Below are positions 42,756-49,776 of a DNA stretch of 49,776 bases, piece after piece (the stretch's first letter is position 1; each line of letters begins with the position of its first letter). This stretch comes from Colimorpha_A sp964630635 (GTDB lineage Bacteria; Bacillota; Clostridia; Oscillospirales; CAG-272): assembly GCA_964630635.1 (NCBI GenBank), contig CAZVVM010000002.1, positions 1 through 49,776 on the forward strand, in the 5' to 3' direction. The notes under the pieces are model-generated. The model had not been told where the DNA came from. It was given only the letters and a program-made list of their open reading frames with translations, and searched no databases. A program made the position numbers and the translations under genes.

Positions 42756-44042
42756 ATGAAAATTCAGGAGCTTATAACCAAAATTTCCGAGGGCTATCTC
42801 GATTCCGCATTCGTTTCACTTTACGGTGAAGCAAACGTAACGGCGCAGAGAGCGCGTTATACCGAGGCGGTAAAGGAATTCGCCTCGATTTACGGCGAGG
42901 ATAGAGACGTAAACCTTTTCTCCGTTCCGGGTAGAAGTGAAATTTCGGGAAACCATACAGACCATAACCGCGGATGCGTAATTGCCGCAGCTATCGACCT
43001 TGACATCATCGCAGTTGCGTCGATGAGCGGAAACGACACCGTAAGAGTAAAGAGCAAGGGCTTCCCCGAGGACGTTGTTACCTGCAATCCCGAAAAGCCG
43101 GACGAAAAGCTTTTCAATTCCTCGTCGTCCCTTATCTCGGGCGTATGTGCGGGCTTCAAGAACCGCGGATATAACGTATGCGGATTTGACGCGTATACGA
43201 CCTCTAACGTCCTTAAGGGCTCGGGAATTTCTTCCTCTGCCGCATTTGAGGTTATGATCGGAAATATCCTCAATTACTTCGTAAACGACGGAAAGATATC
43301 GAATCCCGTAATTGCGGAGATCTCGCAGTATGCGGAGAACGTATATTTCGGTAAGCCGTCGGGACTTATGGATCAGACCGCTTGTGCAGTCGGCGGATTT
43401 TCTTACATAGACTTTGCCGATCCCAAGGCGGCGAAGATCGAGAAGCTCGGATTTGATTTGAGCGCCGAGGGTTACTCCCTCTGTATTACGAATACGGGCG
43501 GAAACCACGCAGACCTGACGGGTGACTACGCGGCAGTTCCTGCCGAAATGAAGGCAGTCGCGGCTGAATTCGGTCAGGAGGTTCTCCGCGGTCTTGATAA
43601 GGACGCTCTCCTTTCCCGCGCAGGCGAGCTTCGCGAGAAGCTTGGCGACAGAGCCATTCTCCGCGCATTCCACTTTATCGGTGAAAACGACCGCGTAAAG
43701 GTGCTTGCAGAGTGCCTTCGTAACGGAGATCTTGACGGCTTCTTTAACGGCGTTAAGGATTCGGGACGCTCGTCGTTTATGTGGCTCCAGAACGTATATA
43801 CGACCAAAAACGTTGAGGAGCAGGGTCTTTCCCTCGCTCTTGCGGTAACCGAGTACGCTCTTTCGGGCACTTCCCGTCCTTCCGCTTGGAGAATCCACGG
43901 TGGCGGATTTGCGGGAACCATTCAGGCGTTCGTTCCGAACGAGGACGTGCCTAACTACAAGAAGGAGATCGAAAGAGTATTCGGTGAAAACTCCTGCACC
44001 GTTCTTAAAGTAAGAAAAGACGGAGCGATCAAGGTTCTTTAA
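42756..44042 (+). CDS. galK: Galactokinase
   Basis: A 428-residue GHMP-family kinase that makes galactose-1-phosphate. PGRSEISGNHTDHNRG near 57-72 is the galactokinase signature (commonly PGRVNLIGEHTDY), KGSGISSSAAFE near 155-166 the ATP-binding motif, and HGGGFAGTIQAF the C-terminal motif. The EISGNHTDHN form is found in a clostridial subgroup; a related sugar kinase cannot be excluded. AAAGGAG precedes the ATG. No galT or galE is adjacent. Confidence 0.88.
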   Translation: MKIQELITKISEGYLDSAFVSLYGEANVTAQRARYTEAVKEFASIYGEDRDVNLFSVPGRSEISGNHTDHNRGCVIAAAIDLDIIAVASMSGNDTVRVKSKGFPEDVVTCNPEKPDEKLFNSSSSLISGVCAGFKNRGYNVCGFDAYTTSNVLKGSGISSSAAFEVMIGNILNYFVNDGKISNPVIAEISQYAENVYFGKPSGLMDQTACAVGGFSYIDFADPKAAKIEKLGFDLSAEGYSLCITNTGGNHADLTGDYAAVPAEMKAVAAEFGQEVLRGLDKDALLSRAGELREKLGDRAILRAFHFIGENDRVKVLAECLRNGDLDGFFNGVKDSGRSSFMWLQNVYTTKNVEEQGLSLALAVTEYALSGTSRPSAWRIHGGGFAGTIQAFVPNEDVPNYKKEIERVFGENSCTVLKVRKDGAIKVL

Positions 44043-44062
44043 TAAAATTCACGAGGGTTAAT

Positions 44063-46222
44063 ATGTATATAGAATCCCTACAAATAACGTCCTTTGCGGG
44101 GATAAGCGGATATAATTTGTCCCTTGAAGACGGCGTAAATATCATACGCGGTGATAACGAAGCGGGAAAGAGTACGGTAGCGGAATTTATCCGTTACGTT
44201 CTTTACGGCTTTAACGGAAAAAGCGACCGCGAAAGATATCTCGGCTTTTCGTCGAATGCCGTTGCGGGCGATATCGTTATTTCCGACGGCGGTAAAAGGT
44301 TCAGAATAGAGAGAAAAACGGTGGGGAATAAGGATTCCGTTTCGGTATACGATCTTGAAAACGGAAGCGCCTGTTACGAGGGCAAGGTTCCCGGCGAGGT
44401 GTTCCTCGGAATGCCGTCGGGACTCTTCGCAAGCACCGCCTTCGTCGGTCAGACGGGCGGAAGCCGTATAAACGGCAAGGATACCTCCGAGCTTCTCGAT
44501 AATCTTCTTTTTGCCGCCGACGAGGGCGTGAACGTCAAAAAGGCACTGAAGCGCCTTGACGACGAAAGAGTTGCGCTTCTCTATAAAAACAAAAAGGGCG
44601 GAAAGATATACGAGCTTGAAAATGAGCTTTCGCGGCTTGACACACGCGCCGAAAAGGCAAGAAACGACGGCAAGGAGCTTCTCGGCATTGAAAACAAGCT
44701 TAAGGATAACGAAGTGACGCTTGAAAGCGACAGGGTCATCCGCGATAGATTCGCATCAAGCATAGACGATTATCGGCTTTCGAAGAGCCGTGAAAGTAAG
44801 GAGCGTCTGCGTCAGCTTGAGGAAAATTATCGAAACGCGATCGACGCATTTAACGCACATAAGACGGCGCACACGAGAAAAAATTTCTTCCCCGATGCCG
44901 CATATCTTCAGTCGCTGCGCGACTGCGCGAGCGAGGTCGCAAACTGCGACACGCGTATTGAGGGCGTCGAAAGACGGCTTGAAAACCTTAACAGGGAAAT
45001 GGAGATAGACCGCCGCGCCCGTGAGGAAGCTCTGCGTATAAACAACGAGAAAAAGAAAAAGGTAGTAGCAAAAAGAGGAATCACCGCGGCGCTCGGCGTC
45101 GTTTGCCTCGTTCTGCTCATTCTTTGCGCGGCGGGATGCGCCTGGATGTTTATAAGCGGAAGCAAAGGCGCGGGAATAGCGCTCGGCATTATTGCGGTCG
45201 GATGCCTGTCGGGAATGATCGGTTCATTCTCGTTCGTTAAGAAATTATCCGATACGATGAAGGAGCTCGAAACCGAGGCGCTCGTGACCGACGACGGCTA
45301 CGAGGCGAAGCTCGATATTATTCGCGGTGACCTTGAGGAGCACAAGAGAGAGCGCGCCAAATACGTGAAGGCGCTGAATGATCTGTGCGCAAGATGGGAT
45401 ATTAAGTATTCAAGAGCAATTCTGACAGAAATGGTCGAGGTCATCAATACGGCAAGCAAGCTTGAAAATGAGGCAGAGGTTGCCCGTGTTGCTTACGTTC
45501 AGATGAAGAGCGAAGCGGAGGAAAGACGTCCGTACGAGCCGATAGACGACGGACGTGAGCTGAACGTGCCTGAAAACTTTGATTACCGCGACGCCGACCG
45601 CAAGCTGAAGCTTGCCGAGGAGTCGATACGGCTTAAAGAGGGAATCAAGCATAATCTTGAGGTCCGCCGCGCCGAGCTTTCTGTCACGTCGGAGCATCCC
45701 TACGACGTGGACGAGCTTATAAAGAGCACGCAGGCGGAAAAGGCGGCGCTCAGTGAGCGGCTTGATGCATTCTCGCTTGCTTATTCAATGATAGAAACTG
45801 CGTCGGACAATATGCGCCGTTCCGTTTCGCCGCGGCTTTCCCGCGGTGCGTCGGAGAAAATGGCGTCGCTTACCGACGGCAAGTACGACGAGATAGGCGT
45901 TGGCGGCGAGTTTTCGCTCACCTTCCGTCCGTCGAGCGGAGAGGGAAGGGTGACGAAGGGCGAGGGCTATATGAGCGCGGGAACGTCGGATATAACGTAC
46001 GTTTCTCTGCGTCTTTCGCTTTCCGAGCTTATATCGGGCGGTAAAACGATACCGACCGTGTTTGACGAAAGCTTCTCGCGCCTTGACGATAAGCGTCTTA
46101 CCAATATGCTTAATCTTCTGTCGAATGAAAAGGGGCAGGTCATAGTCCTTACGTCGAACGGCAGAGAAGAAGAGATTCTGAATAAAGAGGGAATTTCTCA
46201 TAACTTCGTAAATCTGGGATAA
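44063..46222 (+). CDS. YhaN-like SMC/RecN-type AAA ATPase with central membrane segment
   Basis: A 719-residue ATPase with Walker A GDNEAGKST at 30-38, long coiled coils on both sides of a hydrophobic region (about 338-390, two helices), and a C-terminal ABC-type half with a signature around SAGTSDITYVSLRLSLSEL and Walker B in VFDESFSRLDD (about 666-676). YhaN-type proteins usually accompany an SbcD/YhaO-like nuclease and take part in DNA repair or surveillance. Here no nuclease gene adjoins it. It follows galK by 20 bases and is probably read from the same promoter. The membrane segment suggests it acts at the cytoplasmic membrane. Confidence 0.85.
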   Translation: MYIESLQITSFAGISGYNLSLEDGVNIIRGDNEAGKSTVAEFIRYVLYGFNGKSDRERYLGFSSNAVAGDIVISDGGKRFRIERKTVGNKDSVSVYDLENGSACYEGKVPGEVFLGMPSGLFASTAFVGQTGGSRINGKDTSELLDNLLFAADEGVNVKKALKRLDDERVALLYKNKKGGKIYELENELSRLDTRAEKARNDGKELLGIENKLKDNEVTLESDRVIRDRFASSIDDYRLSKSRESKERLRQLEENYRNAIDAFNAHKTAHTRKNFFPDAAYLQSLRDCASEVANCDTRIEGVERRLENLNREMEIDRRAREEALRINNEKKKKVVAKRGITAALGVVCLVLLILCAAGCAWMFISGSKGAGIALGIIAVGCLSGMIGSFSFVKKLSDTMKELETEALVTDDGYEAKLDIIRGDLEEHKRERAKYVKALNDLCARWDIKYSRAILTEMVEVINTASKLENEAEVARVAYVQMKSEAEERRPYEPIDDGRELNVPENFDYRDADRKLKLAEESIRLKEGIKHNLEVRRAELSVTSEHPYDVDELIKSTQAEKAALSERLDAFSLAYSMIETASDNMRRSVSPRLSRGASEKMASLTDGKYDEIGVGGEFSLTFRPSSGEGRVTKGEGYMSAGTSDITYVSLRLSLSELISGGKTIPTVFDESFSRLDDKRLTNMLNLLSNEKGQVIVLTSNGREEEILNKEGISHNFVNLG

Positions 46223-46238
46223 AAATTCAAACAAATGT

Positions 46239-46267
46239 TTGACTTTTGAGCATGAGTGTGGTATAAT
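46239..46267 (+). promoter_or_regulatory. Promoter upstream of the SLOG gene
   Basis: TTGACT at 46239-46244 and TATAAT at 46262-46267 are 17 bases apart. The transcript would begin just before, and run through, the repeat block at 46288-46464. Confidence 0.82.
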
Positions 46268-46287
46268 GTGTTCGTAAGATTTCCGCG

Positions 46288-46464
46288 GTCATTTTGAGCG
46301 AAGTCTCGTCTTTGTCATCCTGAGCGTAGTCTGCCGGGATTCCGCCTACGGCGATTTTGCTAACGCAAAATTTCGACTACGGACTATGTCCTTCGCTCAG
46401 AATGACACGGCAGACGAAGTCGAACCCGTAGGGCGATGCCACTTGTGGCATCGGGATCTCGCGG
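46288..46464. repeat. Intergenic repeat with GTCAT(T/C)(C/T)TGAGCG units
   Basis: Two direct units GTCATTTTGAGCG (46288-46300) and GTCATCCTGAGCG (46314-46326) face the inverted CGCTCAGAATGAC (46394-46406), with a smaller palindrome GATTTTGCTAACGCAAAATTTC between. The block can form a long imperfect hairpin in the leader of the next gene. The same units occur at 34365-34425. Confidence 0.75.
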
Positions 46465-46494
46465 AATGAACAACGAGAAAAAGGGGGACACAAT

Positions 46495-47007
46495 ATGGAA
46501 TATTCCCCCGATACCTGCGCCTGCTTCACAGGACACAGAGCGATGATCGAGGACGAACTAAACAGCGCCGCAGCGCTCGTCTCGGAGCAGATCAAAAAGC
46601 TTTACGAAAAGGGTATAAAGAATTATTACGCGGGCGGAGCGCTCGGCTTCGATTTCGCCGCTGCTGTGACGGTGCTTAATATGAAGCGGCTTTACCCCGA
46701 TATAACGCTGAACCTCGCGCTTCCTTGCCCCGAGTACCAAAGCAAGTGGACAAGGTCACAGATCGAGCTGTTTGAGCGCGTTCGTGCGCGTGCTGACAGC
46801 GAAGTTTATGTGAGCAAAAGCTACCATAGGGGCTGTATGCATATGCGAAATAAGTATATGGTAGATAGAAGCGTATTCTGCATCGCCTATTTGAGAGAAA
46901 AAACGGGCGGAACCTATAACACGGTGACCTATGCACTCAAAAAAGGTCTTGAGGTTATAAACCTTACCGATATTCCGATAACGGATCAAATCAGCTTTGA
47001 TTTTTGA
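46495..47007 (+). CDS. DUF1273/YpsA-type SLOG family protein
   Basis: A 170-residue protein of the SLOG (Rossmann-like, nucleotide- or ligand-binding) superfamily. CFTGHR near 10-15, YYAGGALGFDFAAA near 43-56 and GGTYNTVTYALKKG near 140-153 are the family landmarks. YpsA of Bacillus affects cell division and stress, and other SLOG proteins bind nucleotide signals. AAGGGGG stands about eight bases from the ATG. The function here is unknown. Confidence 0.85.
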   Translation: MEYSPDTCACFTGHRAMIEDELNSAAALVSEQIKKLYEKGIKNYYAGGALGFDFAAAVTVLNMKRLYPDITLNLALPCPEYQSKWTRSQIELFERVRARADSEVYVSKSYHRGCMHMRNKYMVDRSVFCIAYLREKTGGTYNTVTYALKKGLEVINLTDIPITDQISFDF

Positions 47008-47019
47008 TAAGAGATAATT

Positions 47020-47610
47020 ATGAAAAGAATTTTAGTTTTATTTCTTTCGCTTGTTTTGGCTGCGTCGATGTTTTCGTGCAGTAAGCCGAAGCCGCTGAAG
47101 ATAAGCGAGGAGGAGGCGTACGAGGTTTTATGCGACCTCGTTCCGCGCTCGTATGAGTTCAACGTTATCTTCTTCGGAGAGGGACTTCCCCACGAGGACG
47201 GTGAATACGAGGACACGACGTACGTTGAGGTCGATCTTGCCGAAAGCAAGTACGGCTCAATACCCGAAATCAAGACCGAGGTCGAAAAGGTATATTCAAA
47301 GAGATACCTGAAGTCTATCTATATAAATATGTTCGTCGGCTCGAAAACGACGAGCAGTGACGGGCTTCTCGATAACGACGTCAGCCCTCGGTATAAGGTC
47401 ATAGACGGCAAATTGATGATCGACGCAAGCTACGACGAGGTCGATATAATGGGGCGTTTGACGGTGGTATCGACTGCCGTCGTAAAGAAAACGCCGAAAT
47501 ACGTAAGCGTTGACGCGGTCTGTCAGGACGAAAGCGGAAACGAAATAGAAAAGCGCTTCTTTTTAACACTTGAAAACGGAGTCTGGCTGCTTGACGGCCC
47601 GACTTACTGA
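47020..47610 (+). CDS. Lipoprotein of unknown function
   Basis: A 196-residue lipoprotein with a signal sequence ending in SMFSC, where Cys16-20 is the likely lipid site, and an acidic, Lys-rich extracytoplasmic domain without recognisable motif. AAGAGAT precedes the ATG, twelve bases after the SLOG gene. It probably sits in one operon with the SLOG gene, and possibly recA. No family recognised. Confidence 0.75.
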   Translation: MKRILVLFLSLVLAASMFSCSKPKPLKISEEEAYEVLCDLVPRSYEFNVIFFGEGLPHEDGEYEDTTYVEVDLAESKYGSIPEIKTEVEKVYSKRYLKSIYINMFVGSKTTSSDGLLDNDVSPRYKVIDGKLMIDASYDEVDIMGRLTVVSTAVVKKTPKYVSVDAVCQDESGNEIEKRFFLTLENGVWLLDGPTY

Positions 47611-47626
47611 TAAGGAGAATAAAATT

Positions 47627-48721
47627 ATGGCTAAAGCAACACCTAAAAAGCCGGTAGAAATGCCCGGCACCGATGCTGAAAAGAAAAAGGCACTTGACGT
47701 TGCAATAACACAGATCACGAAGCAGTACGGACAGGGCGCGATTATGCGTCTCGGCGAAAACAACGCTATGAGCGTAAGCGCAATCCCGACCGGCTCGCTC
47801 ACCCTCGACCTCGCGCTCGGTATAGGCGGAGTTCCGAAGGGAAGAATAGTTGAAATTTACGGCCCCGAATCCTCGGGTAAAACGACCATCGCGCTCCATA
47901 TCGCGGCAGAAGCACAGAAGCAGGGCGGAGTTGCGGCGTTCGTTGACGCGGAGCACGCGCTCGATCCCGTTTATGCAAAGGCGCTTGGCGTTGATATCGA
48001 CAACCTTCTCGTTTCCCAGCCCGACAGCGGCGAGCAGGCGCTTGAAATTACCGAAGCGCTCGTTCGTTCGGGCGCGGTTGACGTGCTTGTAGTCGACTCC
48101 GTTGCGGCACTTGTTCCCCAGCAGGAGATCGACGGCGATATGGGCGACTCGAACGTCGGCGTTCACGCACGTCTTATGTCGCAGGCAATGCGTAAGCTTT
48201 CGGGCGCTATCTCGAAGTCGAACGTAGTAGTTATCTTTATAAACCAGCTTCGCCAGAAGATCGGCGTTATGTACGGAAACCCCGAAACGACGACGGGCGG
48301 TACCGCGCTTAAGTTCTACGCATCCGTGCGTATCGATATCCGCCGCTCCGAGGTGCTGAAGAACGGAACCGAGCCCTACGGAAGCCGTACCAAGTGTAAG
48401 ATCGTTAAGAACAAGGTCGCTCCCCCCTTCAAGACTGCGGAGTTTGACATCATCTACGGCAAGGGTATCAACCGCTCGGGCGAGATAATGGATATCGGTA
48501 CCGAACTCGGAATCATCGAAAAGGGCGGCTCGTGGTTCTCCTATAACGGAACCCGTCTCGGTCAGGGACGCGATAACGCCCTCGCATTCCTTGAAAGCAA
48601 CCCCGAAATGTTTGCCGAGGTAGAGGAAAAGATCAAGAAGGCGCTGACGAGCGACGAAGCGTCGAACGAGGTAAGCTTGAACGAGGACGATTTCGACCTC
48701 GACCTTGACGACGATGTATAA
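47627..48721 (+). CDS. recA: RecA recombinase
   Basis: A 364-residue RecA that forms ATP-dependent filaments on single-stranded DNA for recombination, repair and LexA cleavage. Walker A GPESSGKTT (about 80-88), VDSVAALVP, NQLRQKIGVMYGNPETTTGG (loop 2) and the acidic C-terminus are all present. AAGGAG precedes the ATG at 47627. It overlaps recX and follows the lipoprotein gene by 16 bases. Confidence 0.99.
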   Translation: MAKATPKKPVEMPGTDAEKKKALDVAITQITKQYGQGAIMRLGENNAMSVSAIPTGSLTLDLALGIGGVPKGRIVEIYGPESSGKTTIALHIAAEAQKQGGVAAFVDAEHALDPVYAKALGVDIDNLLVSQPDSGEQALEITEALVRSGAVDVLVVDSVAALVPQQEIDGDMGDSNVGVHARLMSQAMRKLSGAISKSNVVVIFINQLRQKIGVMYGNPETTTGGTALKFYASVRIDIRRSEVLKNGTEPYGSRTKCKIVKNKVAPPFKTAEFDIIYGKGINRSGEIMDIGTELGIIEKGGSWFSYNGTRLGQGRDNALAFLESNPEMFAEVEEKIKKALTSDEASNEVSLNEDDFDLDLDDDV

Positions 48722-49205
48722 AAAGCGGAAACAGACGGCTCCGTCCGACCCCGAAAAGGCGTACGGCGCGGTGCTTCGCACGGCGATGAATATCGTCGGC
48801 TATAAGGACAATACGCTCTATCAGCTCAAAACGAAACTGACCGAGCGCGGTTATTCCGAAACAACGGTAAACGACGTCTGCGAGTATATGACGATGAAGG
48901 GCTATGTGAACGACACGCGGATGATATTCCGTTCGGCGCGTTCTTTGGCACTCAACAAGCTCTACGGTAAAAAGCGGATCATAAAGGAGCTTGCGCTCAA
49001 ACGGTTTACCGATGAGGCGTATGACGCGTTCACGTTCGACAGCGACGAGCTTGAGGACGTTGATTTCGTCGAGGTCTGCCTGAAGCTCCTGAAGAAAAAG
49101 GGCGGTTCTCGTGACGATAAGACCTTCGCCTTCCTTATGAGGTACGGACATTCGCCGTCGGATATAAAGGAAGCATACATAAGACTTGAAAATGAGGATG
49201 AATAA
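48714..49205 (+). CDS. recX: RecX regulatory protein
   Basis: A 163-residue RecX, which binds and regulates RecA filaments. It has the three-helix repeats of the family, around LYQLKTKLTERGYSE, YGKKRIIKELAL and FLMRYGHSPSDIK. The ATG at 48714 overlaps the recA end by 8 bases; a TTG at 48705 is the alternative. The coupling to recA and the size fit recX. Confidence 0.93.
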   Translation: MYKKRKQTAPSDPEKAYGAVLRTAMNIVGYKDNTLYQLKTKLTERGYSETTVNDVCEYMTMKGYVNDTRMIFRSARSLALNKLYGKKRIIKELALKRFTDEAYDAFTFDSDELEDVDFVEVCLKLLKKKGGSRDDKTFAFLMRYGHSPSDIKEAYIRLENEDE

Positions 49206-49206
49206 A

Positions 49207-49458
49207 ATGACGAAACACGAATATAAAACGAACGGTACCTGCTCGCGCAAGATAATCTTCGAGCTTGACGACGAAAACAAGGTACATAACGTAGTCTTCG
49301 AGGGCGGCTGCCACGGAAATCTCCAGGGCATCGGTAAGCTCGTCGAGGGTATGGACGCAGCCGAGGTCATTAAGCGCATTGAAGGCGTAAAGTGCGGCTT
49401 CAAGCAGACCTCTTGCCCCGATCAGCTTTCAAAGGCGCTGACTGAGGCGGTTAAGTAA
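49207..49458 (+). CDS. TSCPD-domain protein (TIGR03905-like)
   Basis: An 83-residue protein with TNGTCSR near 7-13, EGGCHGN, CGFKQTSCPDQL and conserved cysteines. This matches the small TSCPD family of Clostridia, a domain also found at the C-terminus of some ribonucleotide reductases. GAGG lies upstream of the ATG at 49207, directly after the recX stop. Metal binding by the four cysteines is likely; function unknown. Confidence 0.88.
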   Translation: MTKHEYKTNGTCSRKIIFELDDENKVHNVVFEGGCHGNLQGIGKLVEGMDAAEVIKRIEGVKCGFKQTSCPDQLSKALTEAVK

Positions 49459-49468
49459 GGGAAATAAC

Positions 49469-49513
49469 GCGGGGAGAAACTTTTTGAAAAAAGTTTCTCC
49501 CCGCGCCCCTTTT
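49469..49513 (+). terminator. Strong hairpin terminator after the recA operon
   Basis: A perfect 16-bp stem (49469-49484 with 49489-49504) closes a TGAA loop and is followed by GCCCCTTTT. Confidence 0.85.
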
Positions 49514-49776
49514 CAAAAACTTTTGTAAGCCCGAAGCTCCGCTTCGGGCGGTGTGTTTATGAAAATATGGCGGAACGTCCATTTGCCTCGCCCTCCGGGA
49601 GAGGTGGTCCGAAGGACCGGAGAGGGAGCATTCCCATTGGGGAAGGGGGACCGCAGACGCTGCGTCTGCGGTGGATGAGATGTAGGCGGCAACGCCGCCG
49701 TTGTGGGGAGGACGTCTGTCCCCGTTCCAAAGAAATGTAACATCGGTTTTGTACGGGAGGAGCAAGCCCCTCCCCT
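49514..49776. repeat. Intergenic repeat cluster at the right edge
   Basis: No gene is visible. The block contains the palindrome-rich GGTCCGAAGGACC, CTCCGGGAGAGG, GACGCTGCGTCTGCGG and GGCGGCAACGCCGCC. It ends with GTAACATCGGTTTTGTACGGG plus GGAGGAGCAAGCCCC. Parts repeat 150-235 and 34480-34620 in altered order. It continues past the window edge. Confidence 0.65.

Noticed and set aside
42816..43898. Long minus-strand frame opposite galK
   Set aside because: Antisense shadow of a clear galactokinase gene; no recognisable motif.
47399..48781. Long minus-strand open frame opposite recA and the lipoprotein gene
   Set aside because: It is the antisense shadow of recA, whose identity is certain; its translation is Arg/Cys-rich with no domain and no ribosome binding site.
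1..49776. tRNA, rRNA, riboswitch or T-box elements
   Set aside because: No cloverleaf, rRNA-like stretch or conserved aptamer core was recognised in any intergenic region; this was judged by eye only.

Overview
The window looks like chromosome of an anaerobic, spore-forming Clostridia (Firmicutes), most likely an uncultured gut relative of the Oscillospiraceae/Ruminococcaceae. The evidence is gpr-spoIIP, a SigH-like sigma factor, a DUF4364 protein, mini-RNase III, an LTA-synthase-like sulfatase, strong Gram-positive ribosome binding sites and TATAAT promoters. Intergenic repeats of a kind I associate with gut Clostridia also recur. No rRNA, tRNA, CRISPR array, prophage or transposase was seen. 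Base composition is near 50% GC in housekeeping genes and falls to about 27-33% in short stretches of two toxin-like gene 3' ends.

Layout. 1-313: tail of one gene, terminator, intergenic repeat. 314-1252: membrane-anchored alpha/beta hydrolase (minus). 1325-6645: MoxR ATPase, DUF58 protein, membrane transglutaminase and mini-RNase III in one overlapping operon. 6709-13703: a polymorphic-toxin-like island. It holds a large secreted DNRLRE/ricin-lectin protein with a lysozyme-like C-terminus, two small membrane genes, then a start-less second cassette that repeats the lectin part, carries a different C-terminal domain and is followed by another small four-helix membrane gene. 13702-16004: sporulation operon gpr-spoIIP plus a small Cys-containing protein, behind a SigG-like promoter (minus). 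16088-20659: peptide-binding lipoprotein, DUF4364 regulator, sigma factor, zinc-ribbon protein, membrane protein. 20667-26499: AraC regulator divergent from a rhamnose operon rhaB-rhaA-PHP-rhaD. 26481-28966: small membrane protein, MFS-like protein and a 7TM-LuxR regulator with a frameshift (minus). 29087-32984: a very Cys-rich surface protein. 33038-34212: upp and pncC. 34213-34742: intergenic repeats. 34743-40258: LTA-synthase-like enzyme, proB-proA-proC, rnhA. 40290-42673: acyl-CoA ligase with TetR regulator. 42685-46222: galactokinase and a YhaN-like ATPase. 46239-49513: SLOG protein, lipoprotein, recA, recX, TSCPD protein. 49514-49776: intergenic repeats.

The most interesting part is 6709-13703. 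The two toxin-like units share about 840 bp of lectin sequence at the 5' side and about 75 bp at the 3' side, but differ in the C-terminal domain and in the following membrane genes. Recombination between the repeats would move the second C-terminal domain and its partner gene behind the intact secretion and lectin half. The breakpoint between units falls in the loop of what was a terminator hairpin. A second point of interest is the divergent pair formed by the 7TM-LuxR regulator and the Cys-rich surface protein, with a perfect 8-bp palindrome between them. All functions are inferred from reading the sequence; no database search was run.
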